Of a stretch of 64,000 bases of DNA, positions 33,850 to 42,990 are shown piece after piece (the stretch's first letter is position 1; each line of letters starts with the position of its first letter). Location: assembly GCF_007991275.1 (NCBI RefSeq), contig NZ_BJYA01000012.1, positions 1 through 64,000 of the forward strand, given 5' to 3'. This stretch comes from Alkalibacillus haloalkaliphilus (GTDB lineage: Bacteria; Bacillota; Bacilli; Bacillales; Alkalibacillaceae). Both the position numbers and the translations under genes were made by a program. A model generated the notes under the pieces. It saw only the letters and a program-made list of their open reading frames with translations, was not told where the DNA came from and made no database searches.

Positions 33850-35001
33850 GTGAAAATCTTTCATACAGCTGATTGGCATTTAGGTAAGCTTGTCCAAGGA
33901 GTTTACATGACGGAAGACCAAAGATACATTTTGAAACAATTTGTTAATGAAATTAAAGAAGAACAACCCGATGTGGTCATTATTGCGGGTGACCTCTATG
34001 ACCGTGGAGTACCGCCTACAGATGCGGTTCATTTATTAAATGATTGTTTAGCAGAAATTGTACTAGACTTAAAGATTCCAGTGGTGGCTGTGGCAGGGAA
34101 TCATGATAGTCCAGGCCGTCTTAATTTCGGTAGTCAAATAATGAGAGATAACGGGCTACATATAACTGGTGAGCTATCATCTAGTTATGATCCTGTCGTT
34201 ATAAACGATTCACATGGGGAAGTACATTTTCATTTAGTCCCTTATTGTGATCCGAGTATCGTTAGAAATAAGTTTCATGATGAACATGTAAGGTCTCATC
34301 ATGAAGCAACTGAAAAAATAGTTAATCATCTGAAGAAGCATATGGATCAGAATGCTCGTCATGTGTTTGTTGGACATTTATTTGTAACGCCTCGCGGTGA
34401 AGAGAAAGAAAACACGAGTGATTCAGAGCGGCCTTTATCCATTGGTGGAGCTGAACATGTTGATGCCAATTTGTTTAAGCCATTTCATTATACGGCGCTA
34501 GGCCACTTGCATCAGGCCCACCATGTAGGTGATGAAAAGATTCGTTATTCAGGCTCACCGTTAAAGTATTCTATTTCTGAAGAAAATCATAAAAAGGGCT
34601 ATTTAATCGTTGAAATGGATGGCGAAGGGCAAGTAGAAGTAGAAAAACGGCTACTAAAGCCGCGCCTGGATTTAAGGACGATTGAAGGGTATTTAGAAGA
34701 TCTATTAAAACAAGATGTGAACGAAGATTATGTATTTGTGAAACTATTGGATGAACATACAGTTTTATTTCCAATGGAACAAATTAGATCAGTCTATCCC
34801 AATGCAATGCATATCGAAAAGCGGGTGCAAATTCAACAACGTACGAAGGAAGACGAACCCAAAATTGAAAGACATAAACTTTCAGACAAAGAGTTGTTTA
34901 AAGCATTCTATGAAGATGTGAAAGGTGAGGCACCATCGGAAGAAGTTGAATCGATTATGGAAGAAGTTTTTGAAGATTTGTTACAAGAAGATCGTTCTTA
35001 A
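33850..35001 (+). CDS. sbcD: Exonuclease SbcCD subunit D
   Basis: The nuclease subunit of the SbcCD complex, which opens DNA hairpins and trims ends. GTG start after a GGGTGAT RBS. The 383-residue calcineurin-like phosphoesterase has HTADWHLGK, IAGDLYDRGVPP, AGNHDSPGR, VGHLF and LGHLHQAH metal-binding motifs. It lies 24 bp upstream of sbcC. A 0A-box-like site TTCGACAAA (33715-33723) lies upstream. Confidence 0.95.
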   Translation: MKIFHTADWHLGKLVQGVYMTEDQRYILKQFVNEIKEEQPDVVIIAGDLYDRGVPPTDAVHLLNDCLAEIVLDLKIPVVAVAGNHDSPGRLNFGSQIMRDNGLHITGELSSSYDPVVINDSHGEVHFHLVPYCDPSIVRNKFHDEHVRSHHEATEKIVNHLKKHMDQNARHVFVGHLFVTPRGEEKENTSDSERPLSIGGAEHVDANLFKPFHYTALGHLHQAHHVGDEKIRYSGSPLKYSISEENHKKGYLIVEMDGEGQVEVEKRLLKPRLDLRTIEGYLEDLLKQDVNEDYVFVKLLDEHTVLFPMEQIRSVYPNAMHIEKRVQIQQRTKEDEPKIERHKLSDKELFKAFYEDVKGEAPSEEVESIMEEVFEDLLQEDRS

Positions 35002-35025
35002 GCTATTTAGAAAGGGGTTCGTACT

Positions 35026-38000
35026 ATGAAACCATTAAAATTAACGTTATCGGCGTTTGGCCCATATAAAGACAAAGAGATTATAGACTTTGAAGAACTG
35101 GAAAACAACCGACTTTTCGTTATTTCAGGTAAAACAGGTGCTGGGAAGACGACTATCTTTGATGGTATTAGTTTTGCGCTTTATGGTGCAGCTAGTGGCG
35201 AAGACCGTGAAAGTGACCAGATGTTACGTAGCGACTTTGCACATGATGATGTTCATACAAGTGCTGAACTATTGTTTGAGTTAAACGGAGAAGTATACCG
35301 TATTTTACGTCAGCTTGGACACGTTAAACAAGGTAATAAAACAGCTACAGGTGATCGTTATGAATTTGTCAAAATAAATGGTAACAAAGAAGAGCCATGT
35401 GTAGACCGACAAATTGTTTCAGAAATTAATAAACGAGTCGAAGAGTTAGTGGGCTTAACGAAAGAACAATTTAGACAAATTGTTATGCTTCCACAAGGAG
35501 AATTTCGTAAATTATTAACGTCTAAAACAGAAAATAAAGAAGAAATATTAAGAAGAATTTTTAAGACAGAGGATTATCAGAAGCTTAATGAACATCTCCG
35601 TCGTAAAAAAGAACAAGCGCAAAAGGATAGTGAAGAAGAGCTTAATATGCGTAATCACTATATAAAAGAAATTAGCGCTAAGTTACCGAACCGTGAAGAG
35701 TCTTTATTATTTCAAGTTGTTAACCAAGCGTTTTATAACGTGAACCAAGTGATCGCTGGTATGGATGAAGAAAAAGTATTTTATCAAAAGCGTGTTGAAC
35801 AACTAAGTAGTGAAAAGGAGCAACTTAGTAAACAACAAGAGAAAGTAACTGCTCAGTATCATGAAGCTAAGTCAATTCATGAGAAAGATCAAGAATTACA
35901 AACAAAGAGAAGTCAGTTAGTTGAATTAGAACGACAAGGGAAAGTAATCAAGGAAAAGGAAGAATCACTTAAATTAGCAGAGAAAGCTAGCCAAATTGAA
36001 CCGTATGAAAAACAGCTAGAAGAAATTAGAGGTGAAGTCGAGCAAAAACAGCACTATGAAAAGCAACTACAAGAGCAACTATTAAAGGCAAAAGAAGCTT
36101 TAGCTAAAGCAGAGACTACTTACAATGAAGAAAAAAATAAAGAATCAGATCGTGAAAAAGCCAAGACTCATTTACAACAATTAGAAGATTTATACCCAAA
36201 GGTTCAATCATTAAAGCAACGAGAAGATAAGGTGAAGTATTTAGCTGATCAATTATCACAAAGTGAGAAAGCTTTAAAGCAATCAAAAGAGAACCTGCAG
36301 CAGTTGCAAATTAAAAGAGATGAAAACCAGAAACGCATCAATGAATTTGAAGAGGCTTTACAGTCACTTCATATGAAACAACAACAGTTGCAAGAAGAAA
36401 GAGAAAAGTATCGTTTATTTAAAAACTATATAGACCTTTTGAATGCTAAAGAAAGCTTAAATCAAAAGCTTCAACATTATGGTGATGAGTTTAAAGCTAA
36501 GAAAAAAGATCAAGAGCAACTTGAGCAACAATGGATTGAAAGTCAAGCAGCTGTACTAGCACATCAACTACATGATGGAGAGTCTTGTCCTGTTTGTGGT
36601 AGTTTAGAACATCCAAATAAGCAAATGAATACTAGTGAGGCACCAAGTAAACATCAATTAGAAGCTTTAAGAAAACAAGTGGATGAAGCCCAAGCAAATT
36701 ACAGTCGAGTGGAAGGGCAATTAGAAGCTAAAGAGCATGAGATTGAACGGGCAGAAGAGCAAATTCGAAGTTCAGGCGAATCAATCGATCAGCCTGAGAA
36801 AACGTTAACGAAAGTTCAAGATTTAGGTAGTGAATTAGCAAAAGAAGTTAAACGATTAACTGATCAACAACAGCAACTTGAACAAATTAAAGAAGAAACA
36901 AATTCATTAGAAGAGCAAATTAAACAAGTTCAGGAGCAAAAAGAACAATATGAACGCCATTATTACAATTTAAATGCTGATCACCAATCAGAAGAACGTG
37001 CTTATTATGAGCATTTAGAAGTCATTCCAGAAAGGCTTCGTTCCATTAAACAAATTGAGGCTGAAATCGAATCGACTAAATCTGAGTTAAATCAATTAGA
37101 ACAACAATGGGCACAAGCTCAAAAAGTTTTAGAAGAAGCTAAAAACAATTTAACAACAATAGAAACAACTTTTGAGAGCACACAAACTCATTTAGAAGAG
37201 CTAAAAGGCAAACGATTACGCTACGAAGAGATGTTTAAAGAACAATTAGCACAAGCTTCATTTGAACATGTTAATGATTATCAACAATCTAAAAAAGCTG
37301 AAAGTGAACGTCAAACGTTAAAGCGTGAAATTGATGACTATAAACAATCAATTAAAATGTTATCAGAACGGATTAAAGAGTTAGAAAAGCAGTTGGAAGG
37401 GAAGGATAAACCTGACCTTGAAGCGTTAGAAGAGCAACTTAAAAGTGTCAAACAGCAATATGAAGAAGTGTTTAACCTGTACAATATGAATGTAAGATAT
37501 TTAGAAGACCTTATTAATTTAAGGGAGAAGATTGAACAAACTCATGAAGCCGCAGCTGAAAAAGAAAAGAAACTGAACCAATTGGCTGATCTTTATAACT
37601 TAGTACGCGGTCAAAATGAACAGAAGCTCTCATTTGAACGTTACTTGCAAATTGAGTATTTGGAGCAAATTATAGAAGCGGCAAATGAACGATTACGCAG
37701 ACTATCTAACGGGCAGTATTATTTAGTTAGAAGTAGCAGGCAAGAAGCGAGAGGGCGTCAAAGTGGATTAGGGCTTGATGTTTACGATGCTTATACGGGA
37801 CAAGCTCGTGACGTTAAATCGCTATCTGGTGGAGAGAAGTTTAATGCGTCACTTTGTCTAGCGCTTGGTATGTCCGATGTGATTCAAAGCTTTCAAGGTG
37901 GTGTATCAATCGAGACGATGTTCATTGACGAAGGATTTGGTTCATTAGACGATGAGTCGTTAAATAAAGCTATTGATACGTTAGTTGACCTACAAAAGTC

Positions 38001-38118
38001 GGGTAGGATGATAGGGGTAATTTCACACGTCCAAGAATTAAAGACTGCTATACCAGCCATTTTAGAGGTGAGAAAGACTAAGGATGGTTATAGTGAATCA
38101 GAGTTTGTTGTGAACTAG
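35026..38118 (+). CDS. sbcC: Exonuclease SbcCD subunit C (SMC-like ATPase)
   Basis: A 1030-residue SMC/Rad50-type ATPase. Walker A is GKTGAGKTT (residues ~35-43), followed by long Gln/Glu-rich coiled coils. The zinc hook is Cys521-Pro-Val-Cys524. The C-terminal lobe has the signature SLSGGEKF and Walker B MFIDEGFGSLD. It tethers DNA ends for SbcD. Confidence 0.95.
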   Translation: MKPLKLTLSAFGPYKDKEIIDFEELENNRLFVISGKTGAGKTTIFDGISFALYGAASGEDRESDQMLRSDFAHDDVHTSAELLFELNGEVYRILRQLGHVKQGNKTATGDRYEFVKINGNKEEPCVDRQIVSEINKRVEELVGLTKEQFRQIVMLPQGEFRKLLTSKTENKEEILRRIFKTEDYQKLNEHLRRKKEQAQKDSEEELNMRNHYIKEISAKLPNREESLLFQVVNQAFYNVNQVIAGMDEEKVFYQKRVEQLSSEKEQLSKQQEKVTAQYHEAKSIHEKDQELQTKRSQLVELERQGKVIKEKEESLKLAEKASQIEPYEKQLEEIRGEVEQKQHYEKQLQEQLLKAKEALAKAETTYNEEKNKESDREKAKTHLQQLEDLYPKVQSLKQREDKVKYLADQLSQSEKALKQSKENLQQLQIKRDENQKRINEFEEALQSLHMKQQQLQEEREKYRLFKNYIDLLNAKESLNQKLQHYGDEFKAKKKDQEQLEQQWIESQAAVLAHQLHDGESCPVCGSLEHPNKQMNTSEAPSKHQLEALRKQVDEAQANYSRVEGQLEAKEHEIERAEEQIRSSGESIDQPEKTLTKVQDLGSELAKEVKRLTDQQQQLEQIKEETNSLEEQIKQVQEQKEQYERHYYNLNADHQSEERAYYEHLEVIPERLRSIKQIEAEIESTKSELNQLEQQWAQAQKVLEEAKNNLTTIETTFESTQTHLEELKGKRLRYEEMFKEQLAQASFEHVNDYQQSKKAESERQTLKREIDDYKQSIKMLSERIKELEKQLEGKDKPDLEALEEQLKSVKQQYEEVFNLYNMNVRYLEDLINLREKIEQTHEAAAEKEKKLNQLADLYNLVRGQNEQKLSFERYLQIEYLEQIIEAANERLRRLSNGQYYLVRSSRQEARGRQSGLGLDVYDAYTGQARDVKSLSGGEKFNASLCLALGMSDVIQSFQGGVSIETMFIDEGFGSLDDESLNKAIDTLVDLQKSGRMIGVISHVQELKTAIPAILEVRKTKDGYSESEFVVN

Positions 38119-38180
38119 GACTGTTGTATGAATTCGAATGAATGTTCGCTTATTTAGTTTAAATCAACTGATTCATTGTA

Positions 38181-38186
38181 TATAAT
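38181..38186 (+). promoter_or_regulatory. Putative -10 element of the small-toxin-like transcript
   Basis: TATAAT, with a weak TTTAAA 17 bp upstream, precedes a ~80-nt leader to the small membrane ORF. The start would be near 38193. Confidence 0.4.
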
Positions 38187-38271
38187 GAAGGTGAGCAGTA
38201 TTCCGTTTAAGCAAGGTAAGTAGGCCAAGCCTCCATGTCGTCTTTCATAGGCGAGAGAGGAGGTGATGCCT

Positions 38272-38439
38272 ATGAGCGATCGAATATGGACGCTAATGTT
38301 AATAGTCATAACTATAACATTCGTCACCCTCGAAGCTCATTTTATTGTCATACCATTTATGTTTTTCATAAATGGCGGCAAAAAGAAACTACCTTGCTTA
38401 TGCCGGAAGCAAGGTAGTCAGGAAACTTCATCAAGATAG
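38272..38439 (+). CDS. Small membrane peptide, type I toxin-like (55 residues)
   Basis: GAGAGGAGGTGATGCCT precedes ATG 38272, a very strong RBS. The product has one long hydrophobic stretch (residues ~6-34), then a basic turn NGGKKK and a polar tail with CLCRK. The leader contains AAGCAAGGT (38209-38217), which can pair with ACCTTGCTT at 38390-38398 inside the ORF. That arm can instead pair locally with AAGCAAGGT at 38408-38416. Alternative leader-to-ORF pairing with a strong RBS and a TM peptide is typical of type I toxin mRNAs. The family is not recognised. Confidence 0.5.
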   Translation: MSDRIWTLMLIVITITFVTLEAHFIVIPFMFFINGGKKKLPCLCRKQGSQETSSR

Positions 38440-38475
38440 TGCAGCCTACGCCTTGTACGGGCGGATACTGCTTAT

Positions 38476-38512
38476 GAGGTAGGGTGTTAGTTGCACCCTA
38501 TCTCTTTTTATT
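38476..38512 (+). terminator. Rho-independent terminator of the small transcript
   Basis: GAGGTAGGGTG and CACCCTATCTC (one wobble) arms followed by TTTTTATTTT. It closes a ~320-nt transcript starting near 38193. Confidence 0.8.
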
Positions 38513-38615
38513 TTATGTTTTTAACAAAAAATGTATACATAATCTTATACTTTAAATATAATGGTGTTTTTCACTAATGTCAATTGAAGTACCTAATTTA
38601 ATATGTTTGAGAAAT

Positions 38616-38637
38616 ATTAATCAAACGTTTGATTAAT
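38616..38637. repeat. Palindrome copy 2 (22 bp)
   Basis: ATTAATCAAACG with its mirror; the 20-bp core is identical to the copies at 25243 and 45082. On the minus strand the first TAA is the stop codon of the small ORF at 38633-38728. Confidence 0.9.
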
Positions 38638-38728
38638 TAGGTTGCTTTTTGTTATGATGCTTGTGCGTTTCGATATACTTTGTTTGAAGATCTTTTATAA
38701 TTGCTTCTTTAATCATAGGTTCTAACAC
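38633..38728 (-). CDS. Small peptide, 31 residues
   Basis: GGAGGCGATTAG precedes GTG 38728. The product begins VLEPMIKEAIIKDLQTKY and ends in a His/Lys/Asn-rich tail. It shares the leader and the (M)(I/L)(K/R)EAI start with the 40-residue ORF at 33120-33242. Its stop codon falls in palindrome copy 2. It lies downstream of the sigma factor gene on the same strand. Confidence 0.5.
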   Translation of the reverse strand: MLEPMIKEAIIKDLQTKYIETHKHHNKKQPN

Positions 38729-38846
38729 CTAATCGCCTCCGTTTTTTTGTTCTAACTTAATTTTAAGGTAGAACGAGAGAACGCTAAACAGTACGGAGGT
38801 CGAATTGTAATAGTGCTTCAGGCTGAAATAATAATCATCCTTTTGC

Positions 38847-39353
38847 CTAAGTTGTGTAATAGTCTTCCAAAGCTGAACGCAACTTTCTCTTTGCGGCTTG
38901 TCCCCATCCTTTAACTGCATCAACTGTTGTTTGTTCCTGCTCAGCAATTTCTTTCAAGGAGTACCCTTTTAGAATTCTTTTTTCTACAAACAGCCATTGC
39001 TTATCGCTTAAGTTTTGACGAACTGTCGTCCAGAAGTGTGGATCGAAATGTTCGATTTGTTTGTTAAACGCTATTTGGTGGTCTATATATTCGTCAACCG
39101 TTTCTCGATCTTGTACTCGTTTATGTTTACGAATCTTATCAATTAAGCGACTTCGAATATAAATCGTTGCCATTTTAGGAAATGTCGGATCATGGCCATA
39201 TTTTCTGTAGGCTTCCCATAAAGCAGTAACGCCTTCTTGATAAAACTCACCTTCATAATCTTTAATGAAAAGTTTGTGGATTTGGTAATGAATCATATTG
39301 TTATATTGTTTTAAAAGGTCTTCGAATTGCTTGTCTGTTAAATGGTTGTCCAT
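38847..39353 (-). CDS. Sigma-70 family RNA polymerase sigma factor
   Basis: A 168-residue protein. Region 2: YEGEFYQEGVTALWEAYRKY, then IYIRSRLIDKIRKHKRVQD. Region 4: NLSDKQWLFVEKRILKGYSL, then KEIAEQEQTTVDAVKGWGQAAKRKLR. The short length and lack of region 1 fit an alternative sigma factor. No anti-sigma gene is adjacent. Likely targets cannot be told. Some 250 bp upstream (39354-39610) hold no gene. Confidence 0.85.
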   Translation of the reverse strand: MDNHLTDKQFEDLLKQYNNMIHYQIHKLFIKDYEGEFYQEGVTALWEAYRKYGHDPTFPKMATIYIRSRLIDKIRKHKRVQDRETVDEYIDHQIAFNKQIEHFDPHFWTTVRQNLSDKQWLFVEKRILKGYSLKEIAEQEQTTVDAVKGWGQAAKRKLRSALEDYYTT

Positions 39354-39611
39354 AGTTTAAAACCTCAGTTGCAGGACAATTCAGACTCCCCATATACTTT
39401 TTTAAAAATGTTAAGTTGTTTTGTCACTTGGGCAAATAAAGTAAACTGACAAGGAATCTCAAATTTTCTTTCAAAAATTTGATCGAATTTGTAAAAAACG
39501 ATCTGTTTTTATCGTTTTCGGAGTTTTTTGATCTAAAGTATCTTAGGTTGTAGAATTGGTCGAAATAACTCTCATATGTAAAATCGATCACACAAGTTAA
39601 AAAGTGTTAAA

Positions 39612-39642
39612 AAAACAGCCAACTGAAATGTCAGTTGGCTGT
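39612..39642 (-). terminator. Rho-independent terminator of gerQ
   Basis: AACAGCCAACTG and CAGTTGGCTGTT arms; the minus strand continues with TTTTTT. Confidence 0.85.
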
Positions 39643-39646
39643 TTCC

Positions 39647-40519
39647 TTAAGCAAACGGGTATTCATAATTCAGTTCTTCATAAAATTGTACGTAATCAAG
39701 ATAAATCATTAATAGAAGGTACCAATTACCGCTTTCAGGATCTTCAACTACAATATGGTCTTTACCTGCCTCACGTACGATCCCTTCAAAAATCATGGCG
39801 TTCCACTCATCATTGTTTTCAAACGTCATATAAAATGTCGCTTGCTTTCCTTCATTCAGGCGCAAAATGTTTTCAATGAAAGAACGTTCACGTGGAATTC
39901 CAGGTTGTGGCTGCTGTGGCCCATTCGGCCCGTTCCCATTATTGTTTTGCATCCATGGCGGCATTCCTTGACCAGGCCCCATACCACCCGGTTGTTGCAT
40001 ACCGCCTGGCTGTTGCATACCAGGTCCCATACCACCAGGTTGCTGCATGCCGGGTCCCTGTTGCATACCAGGTCCCATGCCTCCTGGTTGTTGCATACCA
40101 CCTGGTTGTTGCATACCAGGTCCCATACCGCCCGGTTGCTGCATTCCCGGCCCTTGTTGCATTCCACCCGGTTGTTGCATTCCACCACCATATGGAGGCA
40201 TACCGCCGCTTTGTCCTTGTTGACCACCCCATGGTTTATTACCAGTTGGTTTGTAGTCAGGCCCTTTCTTGTCGAAACCTATACCAGGTGCTTTTGGTGA
40301 TTGGCCATACTTAGGTGGCATTTTATCACCGTATTTTGGCTGTTGGCTTTTCTTATCCCCTGGATGCTTCTTGTCTGGGTACCATCCTTGTTTAGAGTCC
40401 TTAGGATGATAAGGCTTCTTTGCGGGTTGCTTATGAGCAGCCCCTTTTGGTTGTTGTGGTGACTTGGATCTGTTCGACTCATTTCGCTGTTTGTCTTGAT
40501 TGTTATTAGACTGATCCAA
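39647..40519 (-). CDS. gerQ: Spore coat protein GerQ, extended
   Basis: GGGAGGT before TTG 40519 sets the start. The 290-residue protein has a Lys/Gln/Pro-rich N-terminus, then Gly-Met-Gln-Pro repeats (GMQQPGGM and GPGMQQ units, residues ~105-185), then a conserved C-terminal domain. That domain (SFIENILRLNEGKQATFYMT, later YLLLMIYLDYVQFYEE) is GerQ. GerQ sits at the inner coat and is needed for CwlJ localisation. The repeats make it much longer than the ~180-residue GerQ of B. subtilis. Confidence 0.92.
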   Translation of the reverse strand: MDQSNNNQDKQRNESNRSKSPQQPKGAAHKQPAKKPYHPKDSKQGWYPDKKHPGDKKSQQPKYGDKMPPKYGQSPKAPGIGFDKKGPDYKPTGNKPWGGQQGQSGGMPPYGGGMQQPGGMQQGPGMQQPGGMGPGMQQPGGMQQPGGMGPGMQQGPGMQQPGGMGPGMQQPGGMQQPGGMGPGQGMPPWMQNNNGNGPNGPQQPQPGIPRERSFIENILRLNEGKQATFYMTFENNDEWNAMIFEGIVREAGKDHIVVEDPESGNWYLLLMIYLDYVQFYEELNYEYPFA

Positions 40520-40568
40520 AAAATCAACCTCCCTCAATTATTTAAAAAATTAATTAATAACTCTTAAC

Positions 40569-40991
40569 TTAATGAATTTCAGGACATTCGCCTGGGAATG
40601 GCTCGTAAAAACAATGTGCACCAAATTCTCCAGCGAATGGCTGACCAAACCATTCAGGCGGGCAATCACCTGGAGGTCTGAAGAACCATAGTGAAAATCG
40701 TCCAGGGTGAATTCTGTCCCCTTGAACTGCTCTTCTTGCAAGGCGGATTTCCTTTTCACGTGCACGTTGATAAAAATAAGACTCTTGAACAGCTTCAAAT
40801 CCACCAGGGGATTGATAAATCATATCCGGCAAGGATCGAATTTCTTCAAAATCTAAACAGTCTGTTATTACTCGATTAACACCAACGTTTCCTACTAGAA
40901 GCATACCTTGTTCTCCGTCTTCTTCGGCCTCGGCACGCATGAGGCGGGCGAGCTCTCTAAGCTGCGCGTCTGTATAAGATATAAGTGCCAA
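40569..40991 (-). CDS. cwlJ: Spore cortex-lytic hydrolase CwlJ
   Basis: A 140-residue SleB/CwlJ-family hydrolase (LARLMRAEAEEDGEQGM, with probable catalytic Glu21; GNVGVNRV; PGRFSLWF). It degrades spore cortex peptidoglycan during germination, notably with Ca-dipicolinate, and needs GerQ. It lies 49 bp upstream of gerQ, the cwlJ-gerQ operon known from the B. anthracis group. CATATACAT upstream (around 41029 on the minus strand) may be a sigma-E -10 element. Confidence 0.92.
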   Translation of the reverse strand: MALISYTDAQLRELARLMRAEAEEDGEQGMLLVGNVGVNRVITDCLDFEEIRSLPDMIYQSPGGFEAVQESYFYQRAREKEIRLARRAVQGDRIHPGRFSLWFFRPPGDCPPEWFGQPFAGEFGAHCFYEPFPGECPEIH

Positions 40992-41137
40992 TTAACCACC
41001 ACCTCTTTTACTCAATATCCATCACTATTTCATGTATATGTCGCAGATGGAAAATGATGAATACCTAGTTGAAGAAAATTGACAGGACAAGTAATAAAGT
41101 CGCATTTTTTGTAGGACAAGCTATGTGGCAAAGGTGT

Positions 41138-41174
41138 AAAAAAAAGCCTTAAGTCAACGAGTGACTTAAGGCTT
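41138..41174 (-). terminator. Rho-independent terminator of hemQ
   Basis: AAGCCTTAAGTC and GACTTAAGGCTT arms; an A-run on the plus strand gives the minus-strand T-tract. Confidence 0.85.
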
Positions 41175-41186
41175 CAAATATACTTA

Positions 41187-41930
41187 TTATACATGCATGA
41201 CTTTTTCTAATTCTTCACGTTCTTTGCGGTGTCCAATATAGAAGGAGCCGAACTCTGCAAAGCGAGCGCTCACTTCATCGAAACGCATTTCATAAATTAA
41301 TTTCTTAAATTGTAATGTGTCATGGGCAAATAATGTTACGCCCCATTCCCAGTCGTCTAAACCTTGGCTTCCTGTAATGATTTGGCGAACATGTCCAGCA
41401 TACTTACGCCCTGTCATACCATGTGTATACATTAGCTTTCCGCGGTCTTCTTTAGACATCATGTACCAATTGTCATCACCATCACGACGCTTGTCCATTG
41501 GGTAGAAGCATACGTGATTCCATTTAGGTAAAATAGGCTTTAAGCGAGCTTGGATCTCTGGGTCTGTATCAGGGTCTTTTCCTTGAGCCATATAAGTTGA
41601 TAGTTCAACAACAGACACATAAGAATAAGGTTGTGTAAAGAACTCTGCCATTTTCGTTTTATTCAGAGCTGTTTCTAACTCTGTTAATTCTTCCATCGTT
41701 GGACGAACGTTCAAAAATAATAGGTCTGCTTTATGGCCAACAACTGTATAAAATCCAAAGCTACCTTGTTTGTCAGACTCAACATCTTGCCACGATGCCA
41801 TTAAGTGGTTTAGTTCACTAATAGCTTGTTCGCGCTCTTCAGTGCTTGCTTTCTTCCAAGCTGTCCAATCGACTTGTCTAAAATCATGTAGCATATACCA
41901 ACCATCTAAAGTTTCTACTGCTTCTGGCAT
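41187..41930 (-). CDS. hemQ: Coproheme decarboxylase
   Basis: A 247-residue chlorite dismutase-family protein. Heme-ligand His170 is in [13 protein letters not shown], and the catalytic Tyr143 in VCFYPMDK. Gram-positive HemQ turns coproheme III into heme b with peroxide. The block [13 protein letters not shown] is typical. It is adjacent to lipL, as in B. subtilis (ywfI-ywfL). Confidence 0.95.
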   Translation of the reverse strand: MPEAVETLDGWYMLHDFRQVDWTAWKKASTEEREQAISELNHLMASWQDVESDKQGSFGFYTVVGHKADLLFLNVRPTMEELTELETALNKTKMAEFFTQPYSYVSVVELSTYMAQGKDPDTDPEIQARLKPILPKWNHVCFYPMDKRRDGDDNWYMMSKEDRGKLMYTHGMTGRKYAGHVRQIITGSQGLDDWEWGVTLFAHDTLQFKKLIYEMRFDEVSARFAEFGSFYIGHRKEREELEKVMHV

Positions 41931-42010
41931 TTATGTCACTCTCCTTAAGTCTCTTGTATTACTTCCACCAATAATATATCACAAGCTGCATTAGAGGTTA
42001 AAAGATATGG

Positions 42011-42844
42011 TTATGAACGTTTTGTTAACGGAAGGTCTTTATTACGCTTTTGCATTAACTCTAGTCTTGATTCATACCAGTTGAACTCTTGCTCGTTTAA
42101 TGGTTGGTGAATGACATCAATTTGCTCAGAATGGAGTCGGCTTAATATTTGCTCTTTTATTTGAGAGACAGTTATTTTTTTATTTAGTAATTGTTCTAGA
42201 GAAGCCATAACTTCTGGATTAACGTTCGGGTAGTTAAATTTCGTTTGTTCACCTTTGATCGACTTATTGTAAAACTGCTTAAGTAGTTCTGCTCGTTGGC
42301 TCCCATCACCTTCAACGCATAAATAAATTTGGACAGCTGACCCATTTTTGACACGCCTTTGTGAAATACCGGCAAATTTTTGGCCATTTATACTTAAATC
42401 GTATGAGCCAGGGCAATATGATTGCTCGATTTCATAAGCTTCAATCATTGGTTGTTCATCTTGAAATAACCATTTTATAAATCCAACCATTGCTTCATAT
42501 CCATCATGTATGTCGCTTTGTTTCGTATCTGGGAATATTAAGGAAATATTTAATACCCCTTCATCTAAAGCGACAGCAAGACCTCCAGAATTACGAATGA
42601 TCACATTATAACCTTGTTCACTTAAATAATGAACGCCATCTTGTATGTGTGGTAAACGACTGTCAGGAATACCTAAAACGATTGTTGGTTCATGAACCCA
42701 ATAGCGCATAACCGTTTCTTTTGACTGACTGACAGATAAGCAAAGCGCATCATCAGTTGCGAAGGACTGTGAAATGGTTGATAGGCTAGGATCACTATGA
42801 TCTATAAACCTTATTTGATTAATGTCTAACAATTTATGATTCAT
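42011..42844 (-). CDS. lipL: Octanoyl-[GcvH]:protein N-octanoyltransferase
   Basis: A 277-residue biotin/lipoate ligase-fold protein. Acyl-carrying Cys144 is in SYCPGSYD, with Lys156 in NGQKFAG and RNSGGLAV near residue 84. LipL moves octanoate from GcvH to E2 subunits in lipoate synthesis. A Cys (in place of the lipoate-ligase pattern) supports LipL. It lies upstream of hemQ on the same strand. Confidence 0.9.
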   Translation of the reverse strand: MNHKLLDINQIRFIDHSDPSLSTISQSFATDDALCLSVSQSKETVMRYWVHEPTIVLGIPDSRLPHIQDGVHYLSEQGYNVIIRNSGGLAVALDEGVLNISLIFPDTKQSDIHDGYEAMVGFIKWLFQDEQPMIEAYEIEQSYCPGSYDLSINGQKFAGISQRRVKNGSAVQIYLCVEGDGSQRAELLKQFYNKSIKGEQTKFNYPNVNPEVMASLEQLLNKKITVSQIKEQILSRLHSEQIDVIHQPLNEQEFNWYESRLELMQKRNKDLPLTKRS

Positions 42845-42990
42845 CTCAGATCGTTCCTCTTCATATAAGCTGTCTTATATTATAACAAATCGTTGCAAGA
42901 ATAGAAAAAGCACAGTAAAGAAACAGTTACAAATTGCTCGGTATAAGTGCTAAAATAGAAACAATATTAAGAAAAATTGAAGGTGATTGT

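Noticed and set aside
38729-38947. 72-residue minus-strand ORF
   Set aside because: It overlaps the sigma-factor end in another frame and has no RBS or family match.
39755-40314. Several long ORFs on both strands over gerQ
   Set aside because: They are frame shadows created by the GMQQPGG-type repeats; only the frame with the GerQ domain has a good RBS.
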